In this document: positions 1-11,151 of the stretch, one piece after another
Numbering within the stretch: the first letter of the stretch is position 1
Layout of the letters: the number at the start of each line of letters is the position of its first letter
Source: an uncultured Rhodopila sp.
GTDB lineage: Bacteria > Pseudomonadota > Alphaproteobacteria > Acetobacterales > Acetobacteraceae
Length of the DNA stretch: 64,000 nt
Assembly (NCBI RefSeq): GCF_903915725.1
Contig: NZ_CAIWTY010000026.1
Span: forward strand, 40,156-104,155
Direction: 5' to 3'
The notes under the pieces: generated by a model
The model's input: only the letters and a program-made list of their open reading frames with translations
What the model was told of the DNA's origin: nothing
The model's database searches: none
Made by a program: the position numbers and the translations under genes

Positions 1-1
1 G

Positions 2-1273
2 CAAAAGGAAGACCCGACCATCGCCGAATTGCTGAAGCCGCTCGGCTACGCCACCGGGCAGTTCGGCAAGAACCACCTCGGCGATATGAACAAGTATCTG
101 CCGACGGTGCACGGGTTCGACGAGTTCTACGGCAACCTGTACCACCTCAACGCGGAGGAGGAGCCGGAACTGCGCGACTATCCCAAGGATCCCAACTTCC
201 GGGCCAAATTCGGGCCGCGCGGCGTCATGCACAGCTTCGCCAGCGACGTAGACGACCCGACCGTGGACCCGCGCTTCGGCCGCGTCGGCAAGCAGCGGAT
301 CGAGGATACCGGACCGCTGACGAAGAAGCGGATGGAGACGGTCGACGACGACATCGCCGCTCGTGGCGCCGCGTTCATCGACCAGCAGGTCAAGGCGGGC
401 AAGCCGGTGTTTGCCTGGATTAACTTCACCCACATGCACTTCCGCACCCATGCCAAGCCCGAGAGTGTGGGCCAGTCCGGGCGCTGGCAGAGCGAGTACC
501 ACGACGTCATGATCGACCACGACAAGAACGTGGGCACGATTCTGGCAAAGTTGGATGAGCTTGGCATCGCCGGCAATACGATCGTCATGTACAGCACCGA
601 CAACGGGCCGCACATGAACTCCTGGCCGGATGCGGCGATGACGCCATTCCGGAATGAAAAGAACTCCAACTGGGAAGGCGCCTACCGCGTCCCGGCGCTG
701 GTTCGCTGGCCCGGCAAGATCAAGCCCGGCAGCGTTTCGACGGAGATCATGTCGCATCTCGACTGGCTGCCGACTTTGCTGGCCGCGGCCGGCGCGCCGG
801 ATGTCCCGCAGAAGCTGCTGACCGGCTATACTGTTGGCGACATGACCTACAAGGTGCATCCCGACGGCTACAACTTCGTTCCTTACCTGACCGGGCAGGT
901 GCCGAAGGGCCCTCGCGAGAGCTTCTTCTACTTCTCCGACGAGGGCGACCTGGTGGGGTTGCGCTACGACAACTGGAAGCTGGCCTTCGCGGTGCAGCCG
1001 GCGGAAGGCACCATGCGGGTGTGGCAGCAGGAGTTCGAGCACCCGCGGGTTCCGTATATCTTCAACCTGCGCACCGATCCGTTCGAGCGGGCGCCGATAA
1101 CGTCGAATACATACTACGACTGGCTGCTCGACCACGCCTATCTGCTGGTGCCGGCGCAGGCCTATGTCGGCCAGTTCCTGGCGACGTTCCAGGAGTACCC
1201 GCCGCGCCAGAAGGCGGCGAGCTTCTCGATCAGGCAGGTGCTGGATAAGCTGGCCGAACCGGCGCAAGAGTAA
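2..1273 (+). CDS. Sulfatase (arylsulfatase A-like), 5' truncated by window edge
   Basis: The reading frame is open from base 2, so the start lies outside the window; 423 residues are visible. The second sulfatase signature is seen as GKNH at about residues 22-25, and the alkaline-phosphatase-fold metal site as STDNGPH near residue 200, followed by WEGAYRVPALVRWPG, typical of the arylsulfatase A/choline-sulfatase group. The formylglycine nucleophile motif (C/S-x-P-x-R) would be upstream and cannot be checked. The enzyme should hydrolyse a sulfate ester, and many homologues are periplasmic; the substrate cannot be read from the sequence. A strong hairpin follows the stop by about 50 bp. Confidence 0.9.
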   Translation, partial: QKEDPTIAELLKPLGYATGQFGKNHLGDMNKYLPTVHGFDEFYGNLYHLNAEEEPELRDYPKDPNFRAKFGPRGVMHSFASDVDDPTVDPRFGRVGKQRIEDTGPLTKKRMETVDDDIAARGAAFIDQQVKAGKPVFAWINFTHMHFRTHAKPESVGQSGRWQSEYHDVMIDHDKNVGTILAKLDELGIAGNTIVMYSTDNGPHMNSWPDAAMTPFRNEKNSNWEGAYRVPALVRWPGKIKPGSVSTEIMSHLDWLPTLLAAAGAPDVPQKLLTGYTVGDMTYKVHPDGYNFVPYLTGQVPKGPRESFFYFSDEGDLVGLRYDNWKLAFAVQPAEGTMRVWQQEFEHPRVPYIFNLRTDPFERAPITSNTYYDWLLDHAYLLVPAQAYVGQFLATFQEYPPRQKAASFSIRQVLDKLAEPAQE

Positions 1274-1320
1274 CGGCTTGCCGGTGGCGCCCGGCCCTGA
1301 GTTAATCGGTCGCTCCGTTT

Positions 1321-1353
1321 GTGTCATGGCCGGACCAAGTCCGGCCATGACAC
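1321..1353. repeat. Perfect 15-bp inverted repeat downstream of sulfatase gene
   Basis: GTGTCATGGCCGGAC and its exact reverse complement are separated by CAA. The arm has the same GTCATGGCCGG core as the repeats near 24294 and 46139, so it is a member of a dispersed REP-like family. There is no following T tract. It could still act as a transcription or RNA-stability barrier 48 bp after the sulfatase stop. Confidence 0.75.
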
Positions 1354-1506
1354 GGGTGGCACCAACCTTGCGCATTGTCGCTTAGGTTAGCGCGTAGGGT
1401 GACACTCCCGGCCATGACGTCGCCTTGGCCCTCATCGCCGCTCATGCTTCCTGTTGCTGTCGGGCGGTTTCCGATATCATCCCCCGGCGCTGTTCAGGAT
1501 AATCCC

Positions 1507-2865
1507 GTGCCCCAGCCAACCGACCAGGACGACCCGATCAATCAGGCAACCGATCTTGCGCGGGACATTGCGCCTGACCTCGATGTGGTCCTCATCACCC
1601 ATTACCCCGATGCCGAGACGCTCGACACGTTTCGTCCGGGTGACACCGACCTGCGGACCACTCTTGCCGTGAACCGGGCGGTCGCCCGTGAGATGCTGGA
1701 CGCCGGGGTGGAGATTTTGGTTCAGCGAGCCGACCGGGCCGCCTTTCGGCGTTGGTTGGCCGACCGTGATGATACGCCGGAGCACCGCCGCGCCTGGATC
1801 GATCGTACCCGCCTGCTCCGCGGATCGGCGGCGTTGGAGGTCCTCGGCCTCAAGGGATCGAACACACCCCGCCCGGAAACTTTCGGCAAGGCCCCGGGAC
1901 CGATCGCCGATCGGCTGCTGGATGCGTTCGTGGAGGAGGATAGCGGAGAATTCGATGGTCTGGTTCAGGACCTCCTGGCTGCCGGGCGGACCGACGTCCT
2001 GGATCTGGCGGGCCGCAAACTCCGCGAGCGCGAGGGTGATGAGGCCGGCGATGAGCTGAACTGGGTGTTGCTGGTCGCGGCCGAAGGGGCGCCAATCGGT
2101 CCTTCAGGGTGGGCGGAGTTGGTGGCTCTGGCCGTCGCGCTCCCCGCCGGCGACTTGCCGGATGGAGAAGCGCTCGGACAGAGCCTGATCGCGTCCGGCG
2201 CCCTGGCGGACAGCGAGGAGCTCCGTCTGCTGCCCGGCTGGCGGTCGCCCGACGCCCTGGACGAGTTATCGTTCGGGGCTGTTCGCCGCGTGCTGCTCGA
2301 CCTGGTCGATGGCAAGCCGCCGCGTGACCTGCCCCCCGGTGACACGGATGAATTGGCCCGGCGCGGGTTCGGGGTGTTGCTCGGGCTGCGCATCGACTGG
2401 GCCATCCCGATCTGGGAGGAGATCGCCGCCGCCGGCGGCCTGCCGGACGATGCTGACGAAGATGCCGCGGAGACGCCGGAGGAGAAACGCCGCGCCGCTC
2501 AGTTCGACCGTTGGCGAGGCCGCGTCTTCAAGGAGAGCCAGGGCTGCGTGCCGCTCGCTGTCGTGGCGTTCTCGCAGGTCGCGAACGAAATCGCGGACTT
2601 CCTTGCAGAGGCTGGCGAACAGATGGGCGGCCTCGATGAGATCCGGGACTTTGTCGCGGCCTGTCGTCGCGAAGCGGGCGGCGATGAGGTCGTGTGCCAT
2701 CTGCAAATCGAGCCTGATGCTCTGGAACTTTCCGTTTACACGGAGGGCGGGCGATGGCTGGACAGCCTGACCGTGCCAGCCGGCCGCCTTCCCCTGCCGG
2801 CCGAGGAAATGCCCGCGTTGATCAGCCCGTTCGTGCGCCTGGTGCAGGACCGTCCGGGCGGCTGA
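1507..2865 (+). CDS. Hypothetical protein, 452 aa, acidic
   Basis: The protein is not recognised. The GTG at 1507 is preferred because an AGGATA ribosome-binding sequence lies about 6 nt upstream and the predicted protein becomes acidic and soluble from there; the frame stays open upstream to 1375. No signal peptide, transmembrane segment or enzyme motif is evident. The protein is rich in Asp, Glu and Ala-Leu helices and contains a short charged linker (DDADEDAAETPEEKRR) near two thirds of its length. It is monocistronic: a hairpin repeat lies upstream and a mobile repeat element follows directly. Confidence 0.6.
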   Translation: MPQPTDQDDPINQATDLARDIAPDLDVVLITHYPDAETLDTFRPGDTDLRTTLAVNRAVAREMLDAGVEILVQRADRAAFRRWLADRDDTPEHRRAWIDRTRLLRGSAALEVLGLKGSNTPRPETFGKAPGPIADRLLDAFVEEDSGEFDGLVQDLLAAGRTDVLDLAGRKLREREGDEAGDELNWVLLVAAEGAPIGPSGWAELVALAVALPAGDLPDGEALGQSLIASGALADSEELRLLPGWRSPDALDELSFGAVRRVLLDLVDGKPPRDLPPGDTDELARRGFGVLLGLRIDWAIPIWEEIAAAGGLPDDADEDAAETPEEKRRAAQFDRWRGRVFKESQGCVPLAVVAFSQVANEIADFLAEAGEQMGGLDEIRDFVAACRREAGGDEVVCHLQIEPDALELSVYTEGGRWLDSLTVPAGRLPLPAEEMPALISPFVRLVQDRPGG

Positions 2866-2914
2866 TGCGCAACGGGCGCTGAGACTTTGACCCATGGGCA
2901 CGGTCGCCTCCGGC

Positions 2915-3180
2915 GTCATGGCGGGCGCAGGCCCCATGGGCGTTAAATTAGCGGTCCGGCGGCTGTGCTTTTCCCCGTCATGGTGCGCGGAGGCGCACCA
3001 TCCACGCCGTGCGGTGCCGATTGCGGCAAAGGCGTGGATGCCGACCTTCGTCGGCATGACGAGGGACAATGCGATCGCCGCGGCACTATTTTAACGCCAA
3101 TGGGGCGCAGGCCCGCCATCCACGCCCTCACCTCAACCGGCACCGCAAGGCGTAGATGGTGCGCCTGCGCGCACCATGAC
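2915..3180. repeat. REP-like palindrome (family A) split by a 175-bp element
   Basis: The outer ends, beginning GTCATGGCGGGC and ending GCGCACCATGAC, match the uninterrupted element at 14589-14674. The left arm is cut after GGGCGCAGGCCC, and that 12-mer is repeated on the far side of the inserted element (2923-2934 and 3103-3114). The right part keeps the CCATCCACGCC and AAGGCGTAGATGG inner stem. It is intergenic, between the 452-aa hypothetical gene and the TerB-like gene. Confidence 0.7.
2932..3105. mobile_element. MITE-like element, copy 1 (174 bp, terminal inverted repeats)
   Basis: The left terminus reads CCCCATGGGCGTTAAATTA and the right terminus is its imperfect reverse complement (TATTTTAACGCCAATGGGG). 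The interior holds two hairpins, GGTGCGC/GCGCACC and GCCGAC/GTCGGC, joined by an ATCCACGCC/GGCGTGGAT stem. There is no coding capacity, as expected of a non-autonomous element mobilised in trans. Copies with the same ends occur at 33519-33693 and from 63861 to the window end. Confidence 0.75.
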
Positions 3181-3233
3181 GATCAGGCGCCAGTCGCCGC
3201 GCGCGGAAGGGTCGATGCCGACGCTGACCCGGA

Positions 3234-3665
3234 TCAATCCCCCAGATCAACCGGCTGATACCGAGCGCGCACGCCGCGTTCGATCGCGGCGGAGATCAGC
3301 GGGTCCAGCCCCAGCTCCCCGCGCACGAAATCCAGCATCTCCAGCGTTTCCCGCCGCGCATCCCGGCCGCCCGCGACGACTTCGCAGCCCAGCGCATAGG
3401 CGGTTTCCTTCAGCTTGCTGGTCAGCGCCGAGCGGATCAGCCGCGCGGCATGCGCCAGCCCGTCATCCTCCCGCAGCAGACGAACCGCCCGGTCGGTTAC
3501 ATCCTCCAGGCCCTCACTGGTGAAATCCTGGAAGGCCGGCAGGGTCTGCACCAGGCCGGACATGATGCCGATCTCCCGGTCGGTCATGCCGCCGTCGGCG
3601 GCGGAGACGAGGACCATGGTCAGGACCAGGGCCTCCGGTGCGGTCAGGGCGTCGCGGTTGCGCAT
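3234..3665 (-). CDS. TerB-like tellurite-resistance family protein
   Basis: This 143-aa helical protein resembles the TerB/DUF533-type fold: an N-terminal ALVLTMVLVSAADGGMTDREIGIM helix pair with the acidic ADG..T..E pattern seen in metal-binding TerB domains, followed by helices carrying alternating Leu and Ala. The ATG at 3665 is chosen because GGAG lies 7 nt upstream; a TTG in frame at 3698 would overlap the stop of the helicase gene upstream. It is probably cotranscribed with the dinG-like gene. TerB domains occur in stress-response and membrane-associated complexes, but the role here is unknown. Confidence 0.7.
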   Translation of the reverse strand: MRNRDALTAPEALVLTMVLVSAADGGMTDREIGIMSGLVQTLPAFQDFTSEGLEDVTDRAVRLLREDDGLAHAARLIRSALTSKLKETAYALGCEVVAGGRDARRETLEMLDFVRGELGLDPLISAAIERGVRARYQPVDLGD

Positions 3666-3694
3666 GTTTTCTCCAGTCCCGTTCGGGAAAGTCT

Positions 3695-6529
<2,835 letters not shown>

Positions 6530-6569
6530 GGTCGGATTGTAGCCGGGATTGCGGGCGGTGTCATGGCGA

Positions 6570-6973
6570 TCAGTCGATCAGCGCGCCCGTGATGACCTCA
6601 CGCATCGCGGCGTAGTCGCCGCAACGGAAGCTGGCAATGGACGCGCTGATCCACGGCTGAGGGCTGATCCGCTCAAGCGCAATCGGGTGGCCGGCTGTTT
6701 CACCGAGGCGTTGCAGCCAGGCACGCACCGTGCGGCCGTTGCCTTCGCGGAAGGGGTGGATCGCGTTGAGTTCTGAGACATGCTCCGCGGCGCGGGCCAC
6801 AAAGTCTTCTCGCGTCATTCCGATCAGTATGTTCTCCGCCCGGATGGTGGCAAACCGCTGATCCAACTGGCTGGCGATGTAAGGCACCAAGCAGAACATG
6901 TGCCACCTTTGGCAATGTTCACCGTCCGATCCTTGCCCGCCCAGGTCTCGATGCTGAACGGCGGGCCCGGCTC
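6570..6973 (-). pseudogene. Fic-domain toxin remnant, frameshifted
   Basis: The Fic active-site loop is intact (HPFREGNGR), preceded by HMFCLVPYIASQLDQRF. Upstream, the conserved WAG-x-x-RTVNIAKGG segment is found in a different frame (about 6973-6905), so the reading frame breaks at about 6903. The N-terminal 60 or so residues usual for a FicT toxin are absent. Intact Fic enzymes AMPylate target proteins. Here the protein cannot be made as one piece unless the shifts are sequencing errors. It lies directly downstream of an antitoxin-like gene. Confidence 0.75.
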
Positions 6974-7155
6974 CAGGCAATCAGCCGGGCTTCACGCTCT
7001 TGCATGGTGAGACCCTCACGGTCGAACTGCTCAAACAGTGCTTCTTCGTCGGCGGTCAGGCGCATGTTTTCGCACGCGAGCGATGCTCGCACCCCGGGGC
7101 GGCGGCGGCGCAACTCGTCGATCGCTTTTTCGTCCAGCCGGCGCCGTGTGTTCAT
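6919..7155 (-). CDS. Fic-type antitoxin (inhibitory helix protein), fused to toxin debris
   Basis: This 78-aa frame contains SLACEN, which fits the (S/T)xxxE(G/N) inhibitory motif of Fic antitoxins, followed by LTADEEALFEQFDREGLTMQEREARLIAW, typical of the small VbhA/FicA family. After LIAW the frame runs out of register into toxin sequence, giving an arginine-rich tail. The ATG at 7155 has AAGGG 8 nt upstream. Whether the peptide is still made and functional cannot be told; with the toxin broken, the locus is probably decaying. Confidence 0.65.
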   Translation of the reverse strand: MNTRRRLDEKAIDELRRRRPGVRASLACENMRLTADEEALFEQFDREGLTMQEREARLIAWSRARRSASRPGRARIGR

Positions 7156-7233
7156 CAGCAACCCTTTTCCAAAGCAACTTTACCAGAAAACCGCCTTTGA
7201 CTTCTATGTCCCTGCATGGACCGGGGCTTCGGT

Positions 7234-7902
7234 CTAAAACACCTCCTCCCACGCCGCCCGCAGCGCCACGTCGGCATCCTGCATCGTCGCGGGGATGCCC
7301 AACGCGGCGAGGCTGGTGACGCCGTATTGCGACAACCCGCACGGCACGATGCCGCCGAAATGTGCCAGGTTCGGCTCTACGTTCAATGCGATGCCGTGCC
7401 AGCTCACCCAGCGGGTGATCCGCACCCCGATGGCGCCGATCTTGGACTCGATTCCGGTCGGGGTGTCGGCGACCCAGATGCCGATCCGGCCGTCGCGGCG
7501 CTCGCCCTTGACGTTAAAGCGGTCGAGGGCGCGGATCAGCCATTCCTCCAGCCCATGGACGAAGCCGCGCACGTCCTGCGGCGGGACACGGCCGTGCGGG
7601 CGGTTCAGGTCGAGCATGACGTAGGCGGTGCGTTGCCCGGGGCCGTGATAGGTCCACTGCCCGCCGCGGCCGGCGTTGAAGGTGGGAAAGCGGTCGGGAT
7701 CGGTCAGTTCGTCCGGCTTGGCCGAGGTGCCGGCGGTGTACAGCGGCGGATGCTCGACCAGCCAGACCAGTTCGGGGGCGGTTCCGGCGCGGATGGCGGC
7801 GACGCGGGCCTGCATGGCGGCCAGCGCGTCGGGATATTCGGTCAGGGCGTCATCGATACGCCACTCGGGTGCAATTGAGGTCATTGAACCCGGTTCATAC
7901 AT
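7234..7902 (-). CDS. lipB: Octanoyl-[acyl-carrier-protein]:protein N-octanoyltransferase
   Basis: LipB transfers octanoate from ACP to lipoyl domains, the first step of protein lipoylation, in the cytoplasm. The family motif [12 protein letters not shown] lies at about residues 79-90. The catalytic cysteine is in [12 protein letters not shown] and the catalytic lysine in [11 protein letters not shown]. The length of 222 aa is normal. The ATG at 7902 is taken as start; a second ATG at 7884 is equally possible. It is monocistronic, with tRNA-Leu divergent immediately upstream. Confidence 0.95.
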   Translation of the reverse strand: MYEPGSMTSIAPEWRIDDALTEYPDALAAMQARVAAIRAGTAPELVWLVEHPPLYTAGTSAKPDELTDPDRFPTFNAGRGGQWTYHGPGQRTAYVMLDLNRPHGRVPPQDVRGFVHGLEEWLIRALDRFNVKGERRDGRIGIWVADTPTGIESKIGAIGVRITRWVSWHGIALNVEPNLAHFGGIVPCGLSQYGVTSLAALGIPATMQDADVALRAAWEEVF

Positions 7903-7934
7903 CCGCTATACCCCGCCGCCTACCTGATCACGGT

Positions 7935-8020
7935 GCGGTCGTGGCGGAATGGTAGACGCGCAAGCTTGAGGTGCTTGTGGGGGTAACCTCGTGGAAGTTC
8001 GAGTCTTCTCGACCGCACCA
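7935..8020 (+). tRNA. tRNA-Leu(GAG)
   Basis: The acceptor stem GCGGTCG pairs with CGACCGC, followed by discriminator A and encoded CCA. The D arm contains GGAATGGTAGAC. The anticodon loop TTGAGGT between GCAAGC and GCTTGT gives anticodon GAG. The long class II variable arm (GGGGGTAACCTC) confirms leucine. A toxin-gene remnant lies next to its 3' end. Confidence 0.95.
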
Positions 8021-8057
8021 ACCCAAGCCATTGCGGTCGCCGCCCCGCGATCCCGGG

Positions 8058-8204
8058 TCAGAGCCAGTTTTCCATCTTAAGAGCCCGAACGCGCCGAAAC
8101 TCACCGGCATTGGCGGTGACGATAACGGCACCCAGCGAACGGGCGTGGGCTGCGATCAGCAAATCGTTCGGGGCGATAAGCCGATCGGCCGCTTCCAGCC
8201 CGGC
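8058..8204 (-). pseudogene. VapC-type PIN toxin remnant (C-terminal fragment)
   Basis: About 48 C-terminal residues resemble VapC: LIAPNDLLIAAHARSLGAVIVTANAGEF, ending VRALKMENWL, with the conserved ND and T-N...EF of the PIN fold. Upstream the frame continues into unrelated arginine- and proline-rich sequence, so the N-terminal half with the first catalytic Asp and the VapB partner are missing. It is a fragment stranded 38 bp from the 3' end of tRNA-Leu, a common site for island gain and loss. Confidence 0.7.
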
Positions 8205-8514
8205 AGTGCAAACTCCTCCGGGATGCGGATGGCCTGATTCCGGTCGTTGCGGAATAGCCGCACGTGGCGGGACGCGGGAGTGGGCGGGGGCAGTTTTGGC
8301 CTCGATGGCATATGCCACTACGATGGGGCGACGCAGGACCCGCCGGTTTGACCCCGCCACACGTCCCGGGAACAATGCCCCCCAACGACCCCGGGAAGGG
8401 ACGTCCATCATGCCGACCGCGTCATCGCCGATGCGATCCACACACCCATTGGGCGCGGGCCGGCGGCATGGCGAACGCCACCATCATCGAACGCCTGTAG
8501 GAGGAACCGCCGTC
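8205..8514. other. Intergenic, no gene seen
   Basis: No frame here has a credible start, ribosome-binding site or family resemblance. It lies between the VapC fragment and the dehydrogenase gene and must hold the promoter of the latter. A GGAGG ribosome-binding sequence sits just before 8515. Confidence 0.5.
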
Positions 8515-9282
8515 ATGGAACTCAACAACACTGTCGCCATCGTCACCGGCGGCGCCTCGGGCCTGGGCCTCGCCAGCGCGAAGCGGCTGATCGCCGGCGG
8601 CGCGCTTGTGCTGATCGTCGATCTGGAACGCTCCAACGGCACCGCCGTCGCCGCGGAACTGGGCCACGGAACGCAGTTCGCCGCCGCCGACGTAACGGAC
8701 GAAGCGGCCATGAGCGCCGCCGTCGCGCAAGCCGAAACGATCGGTCCCCCGGTCCGCATCCTTGTGCACTGCGCCGGCAAGGGCGGCGCCAAGCGAGTGG
8801 TGGAGAAGGACGGCAACCCGATGCCGCTGTTGCACTTCGCCGACATCATCAACACCAACCTGATCGGCACCTTCAACGCCCTGCGCCTCGCCGCCGCCGC
8901 GATGGCGAAGACCGAGCCGGTGTTCGGCGAGCGCGGCGTCTGCATCCTGACCGCCTCCGTCGCCGGCTACGAGGGGCAGGTCGGCCAGGCGCCCTATGCC
9001 GCCAGCAAGGCCGGCGTCATCGGGCTGACGATCTGCACCGCCCGCGACCTCGCCAGCCGCAATATCCGGGTCTGCACCATCGCGCCGGGCATCATGGACA
9101 CGCCGATGCTCGGCCGCCTGCCGGACAACATCCGCGCCGGCCTCGCCGCGAGCGTGCCCAACCCGGCACGGCTGGGCGAACCCGACGAGTATGCGCTGCT
9201 GGCCCGGCAGATCATCGAGAATCCCTACCTGAACGGCGAAACCATCCGCCTGGACGGTGCACTGCGGATGGGCTTCCGCTAG
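8515..9282 (+). CDS. SDR-family 3-hydroxyacyl-CoA dehydrogenase (HSD10/HSD17B10-like)
   Basis: This 255-aa short-chain dehydrogenase has the NAD-binding motif TGGASGLG at residues 11-18 and catalytic YAASK. It follows the mitochondrial HSD10 pattern closely: GQVGQAPYAASKAG, RVCTIAPGIMDTPML, and the C-terminal ENPYLNGETIRLDGALRM. It should oxidise short or branched 3-hydroxyacyl-CoA (fatty acid or isoleucine breakdown) with NAD in the cytoplasm. The ATG at 8515 has GGAGG upstream; the frame is open further upstream but shows no homology there. It is convergent with the cytochrome gene. Confidence 0.9.
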   Translation: MELNNTVAIVTGGASGLGLASAKRLIAGGALVLIVDLERSNGTAVAAELGHGTQFAAADVTDEAAMSAAVAQAETIGPPVRILVHCAGKGGAKRVVEKDGNPMPLLHFADIINTNLIGTFNALRLAAAAMAKTEPVFGERGVCILTASVAGYEGQVGQAPYAASKAGVIGLTICTARDLASRNIRVCTIAPGIMDTPMLGRLPDNIRAGLAASVPNPARLGEPDEYALLARQIIENPYLNGETIRLDGALRMGFR

Positions 9283-9294
9283 CAACGGCCTGGT

Positions 9295-10941
9295 CTATTC
9301 CCGTCCGCCGCTGCGCAACTCCGAGTAAACCCGCTCACTGAAATGATCCAGCGCTGCCACTTTCATGTCTGCCGGGATTTTTCCGTCCGCCTCAACAATC
9401 GGGCAGTAGGCGATCGTCAGGCTGTTGACGATATCTGCCTGATTCGCTTGCGGCACCGCGGCCTTCACAGTGGCAACGACTTTTTCCGCCGTCTGCAACA
9501 CGGTGTCCACCGTCATCGCTTGCAGCGCATCGGTGACGCCGCTCCTCGGATCATTGATTACCGTCGCCAGGTCCGGCTGCACGACTTTGGGACATTGCCC
9601 GTTCGGTCCGATGCTCATCGCGGTGAACGATTTCGGCCGCAGAATACCGACATCCCCGGGACCGGCGTTCGGCGGCGCCTCGTTGCCCCAGGATTGGCGA
9701 AGGTAGTTCGTTACATCCGCGATCTGCTGGTCGGTCATGCCGGCGCCGACGGCGGGCATCGGCGCGTAACTGCCCTGCGCCTCGATCCCGCCGAGAATGA
9801 CGCGAATGACGTCGTCCGGCCCGTCCGCCAGCACCGCGCCGTTGTCCGCCAGCGACGGCACCGAGCCCTTGATGCCCGCGCCGTTAAGCTGATGACATGA
9901 CGCGCAATTGTTCAGGTACACCTGCCGCCCGAGCGGTCGGCGTCCGATGAAGGCAGTTCTCTCGGCGCTGACATAGCTCGGCTCCGCCGGCGTGGATTTT
10001 AGATAGGCAACGATCGCATGCAGGTCCGCGTCGGTCAGCTTGCGCAAGCTTTCGTGAATCGTTTCGGCCATCGGCCCTGTCGCCACACCCATCCCGGGCG
10101 AAACGCCCGTCTTAAGGAACGCAAAGACCTGGTCATCCGTATACTTCCCGATCCCGTCCCGTATATCCGACGTTATATTCGGCGCATACCAGTGCTCGAT
10201 CGGCCCGCCACGCAGCGCTTCCGCCCACGGCGTATCGCCGAGCAGGTTGCGGCCGTTATGGCACTCACCGCAATGCCCGAGGCCCTCGACGATATAGGCG
10301 CCGCGGTTGATCTCCGCCGATTTCGACGGATCGGGCTGGAAGGTGCCCTGGCGCAGGAACAGATCGTCCCACACGGTCAAACCAGCGCGAATATTGAACG
10401 GGAACGCCAGCTTGCTGGGCTTTCGCGGCGCATGCACCGGCTGCAACGAGAACAAATACGCCTTGATGGCGAGAACATCGTCGCGCGTAACCTTGGTATA
10501 CCACGGATACGGCATCACCGGGTAAAGGTGCTCCCCGTTCGGACCGATGCCCGCGTGCAGCACGCGATAGAACTGATCGTCTGTCAGGTTGCCGATGCCG
10601 GTTTCCTTGTCAGGGGTAATATTCGGCGTGGAGATCGGGCCAAACGGCGTCGGCATGTAGCGGCCGCCGGCGAATTTCGCTCCGTCATGCGCCGTGTGGC
10701 ACGACGCGCAATCGCCCAGATCGGCCAGATACTCGCCGCGCGAGACCGAATCTTGACCGGACTGATCCGGAGCCGCATGGATCGGCGCTGCCAGGACCGG
10801 CAGCAGCAGGACCGGCAGCAACAGCACCGGCAGCAACAGCACCGGCAGCAACAGCACCGGCAGCAACAGCACCGGCAAAAAACTCGCGATCCGCAACGAC
10901 GATCGGGCACGCCCCGCCTTCTCAGCCTCCCGATCAGCCAT
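9295..10941 (-). CDS. Triheme cytochrome c, dehydrogenase electron-acceptor subunit type
   Basis: Three CxxCH heme sites lie at residues 78-82 (CASCH), 224-228 (CGECH) and 346-350 (CASCH), in the three-domain layout of the membrane cytochrome subunit of alcohol, gluconate and sorbitol dehydrogenases. Those subunits pass electrons from a periplasmic dehydrogenase to ubiquinone. Only the cytochrome is present here; no flavin or PQQ dehydrogenase subunit is adjacent. The signal peptide is unusual: its hydrophobic core is five copies of LPVLL. About 100 residues after the third heme are a C-terminal extension. The ATG at 10941 has GGAG 6 nt upstream. Confidence 0.88.
   Translation of the reverse strand: MADREAEKAGRARSSLRIASFLPVLLLPVLLLPVLLLPVLLLPVLLLPVLAAPIHAAPDQSGQDSVSRGEYLADLGDCASCHTAHDGAKFAGGRYMPTPFGPISTPNITPDKETGIGNLTDDQFYRVLHAGIGPNGEHLYPVMPYPWYTKVTRDDVLAIKAYLFSLQPVHAPRKPSKLAFPFNIRAGLTVWDDLFLRQGTFQPDPSKSAEINRGAYIVEGLGHCGECHNGRNLLGDTPWAEALRGGPIEHWYAPNITSDIRDGIGKYTDDQVFAFLKTGVSPGMGVATGPMAETIHESLRKLTDADLHAIVAYLKSTPAEPSYVSAERTAFIGRRPLGRQVYLNNCASCHQLNGAGIKGSVPSLADNGAVLADGPDDVIRVILGGIEAQGSYAPMPAVGAGMTDQQIADVTNYLRQSWGNEAPPNAGPGDVGILRPKSFTAMSIGPNGQCPKVVQPDLATVINDPRSGVTDALQAMTVDTVLQTAEKVVATVKAAVPQANQADIVNSLTIAYCPIVEADGKIPADMKVAALDHFSERVYSELRSGGRE
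10796..10877. repeat. 15-bp tandem repeat inside signal-peptide coding region
   Basis: Five full units of ACCGGCAGCAACAGC (the first, at 10796-10810, with two substitutions) plus a 7-bp partial unit. On the minus strand each unit encodes the pentapeptide LPVLL. Because the unit is 15 bp, gain or loss of copies keeps frame and only changes the length of the hydrophobic core of the cytochrome signal peptide. Confidence 0.9.
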
Positions 10942-11151
10942 ACGATCTCCCGTGTTCCGGCGACACCTGGCGGAACGGCAGCGCGCCGCTTCGGTTGCCC
11001 CGGCCGATCGGCCTTCACGAAGCTGTTGCTCAACGGCAAGGCGGCCGGCGGTGACATGATCGTAATCGTCATCACGTCTCGCCGAACCCGGCGACGCACC
11101 TCCTTCGGCGAATGTTTCCGGCGGCAGCAGGTGCGAGGCAGGAGGTTCAAC

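Noticed and set aside
10796..10877. Tandem array considered as a CRISPR
   Set aside because: The units are 15 bp, contiguous, without spacers and in frame with a signal peptide. No CRISPR array was found anywhere in the window.
10018..11151. N-terminal extension of the 182-aa membrane protein frame
   Set aside because: The open frame upstream of 11152 overlaps the cytochrome gene antisense and is Arg-rich. AGGAGG just before 11152 marks the real start.
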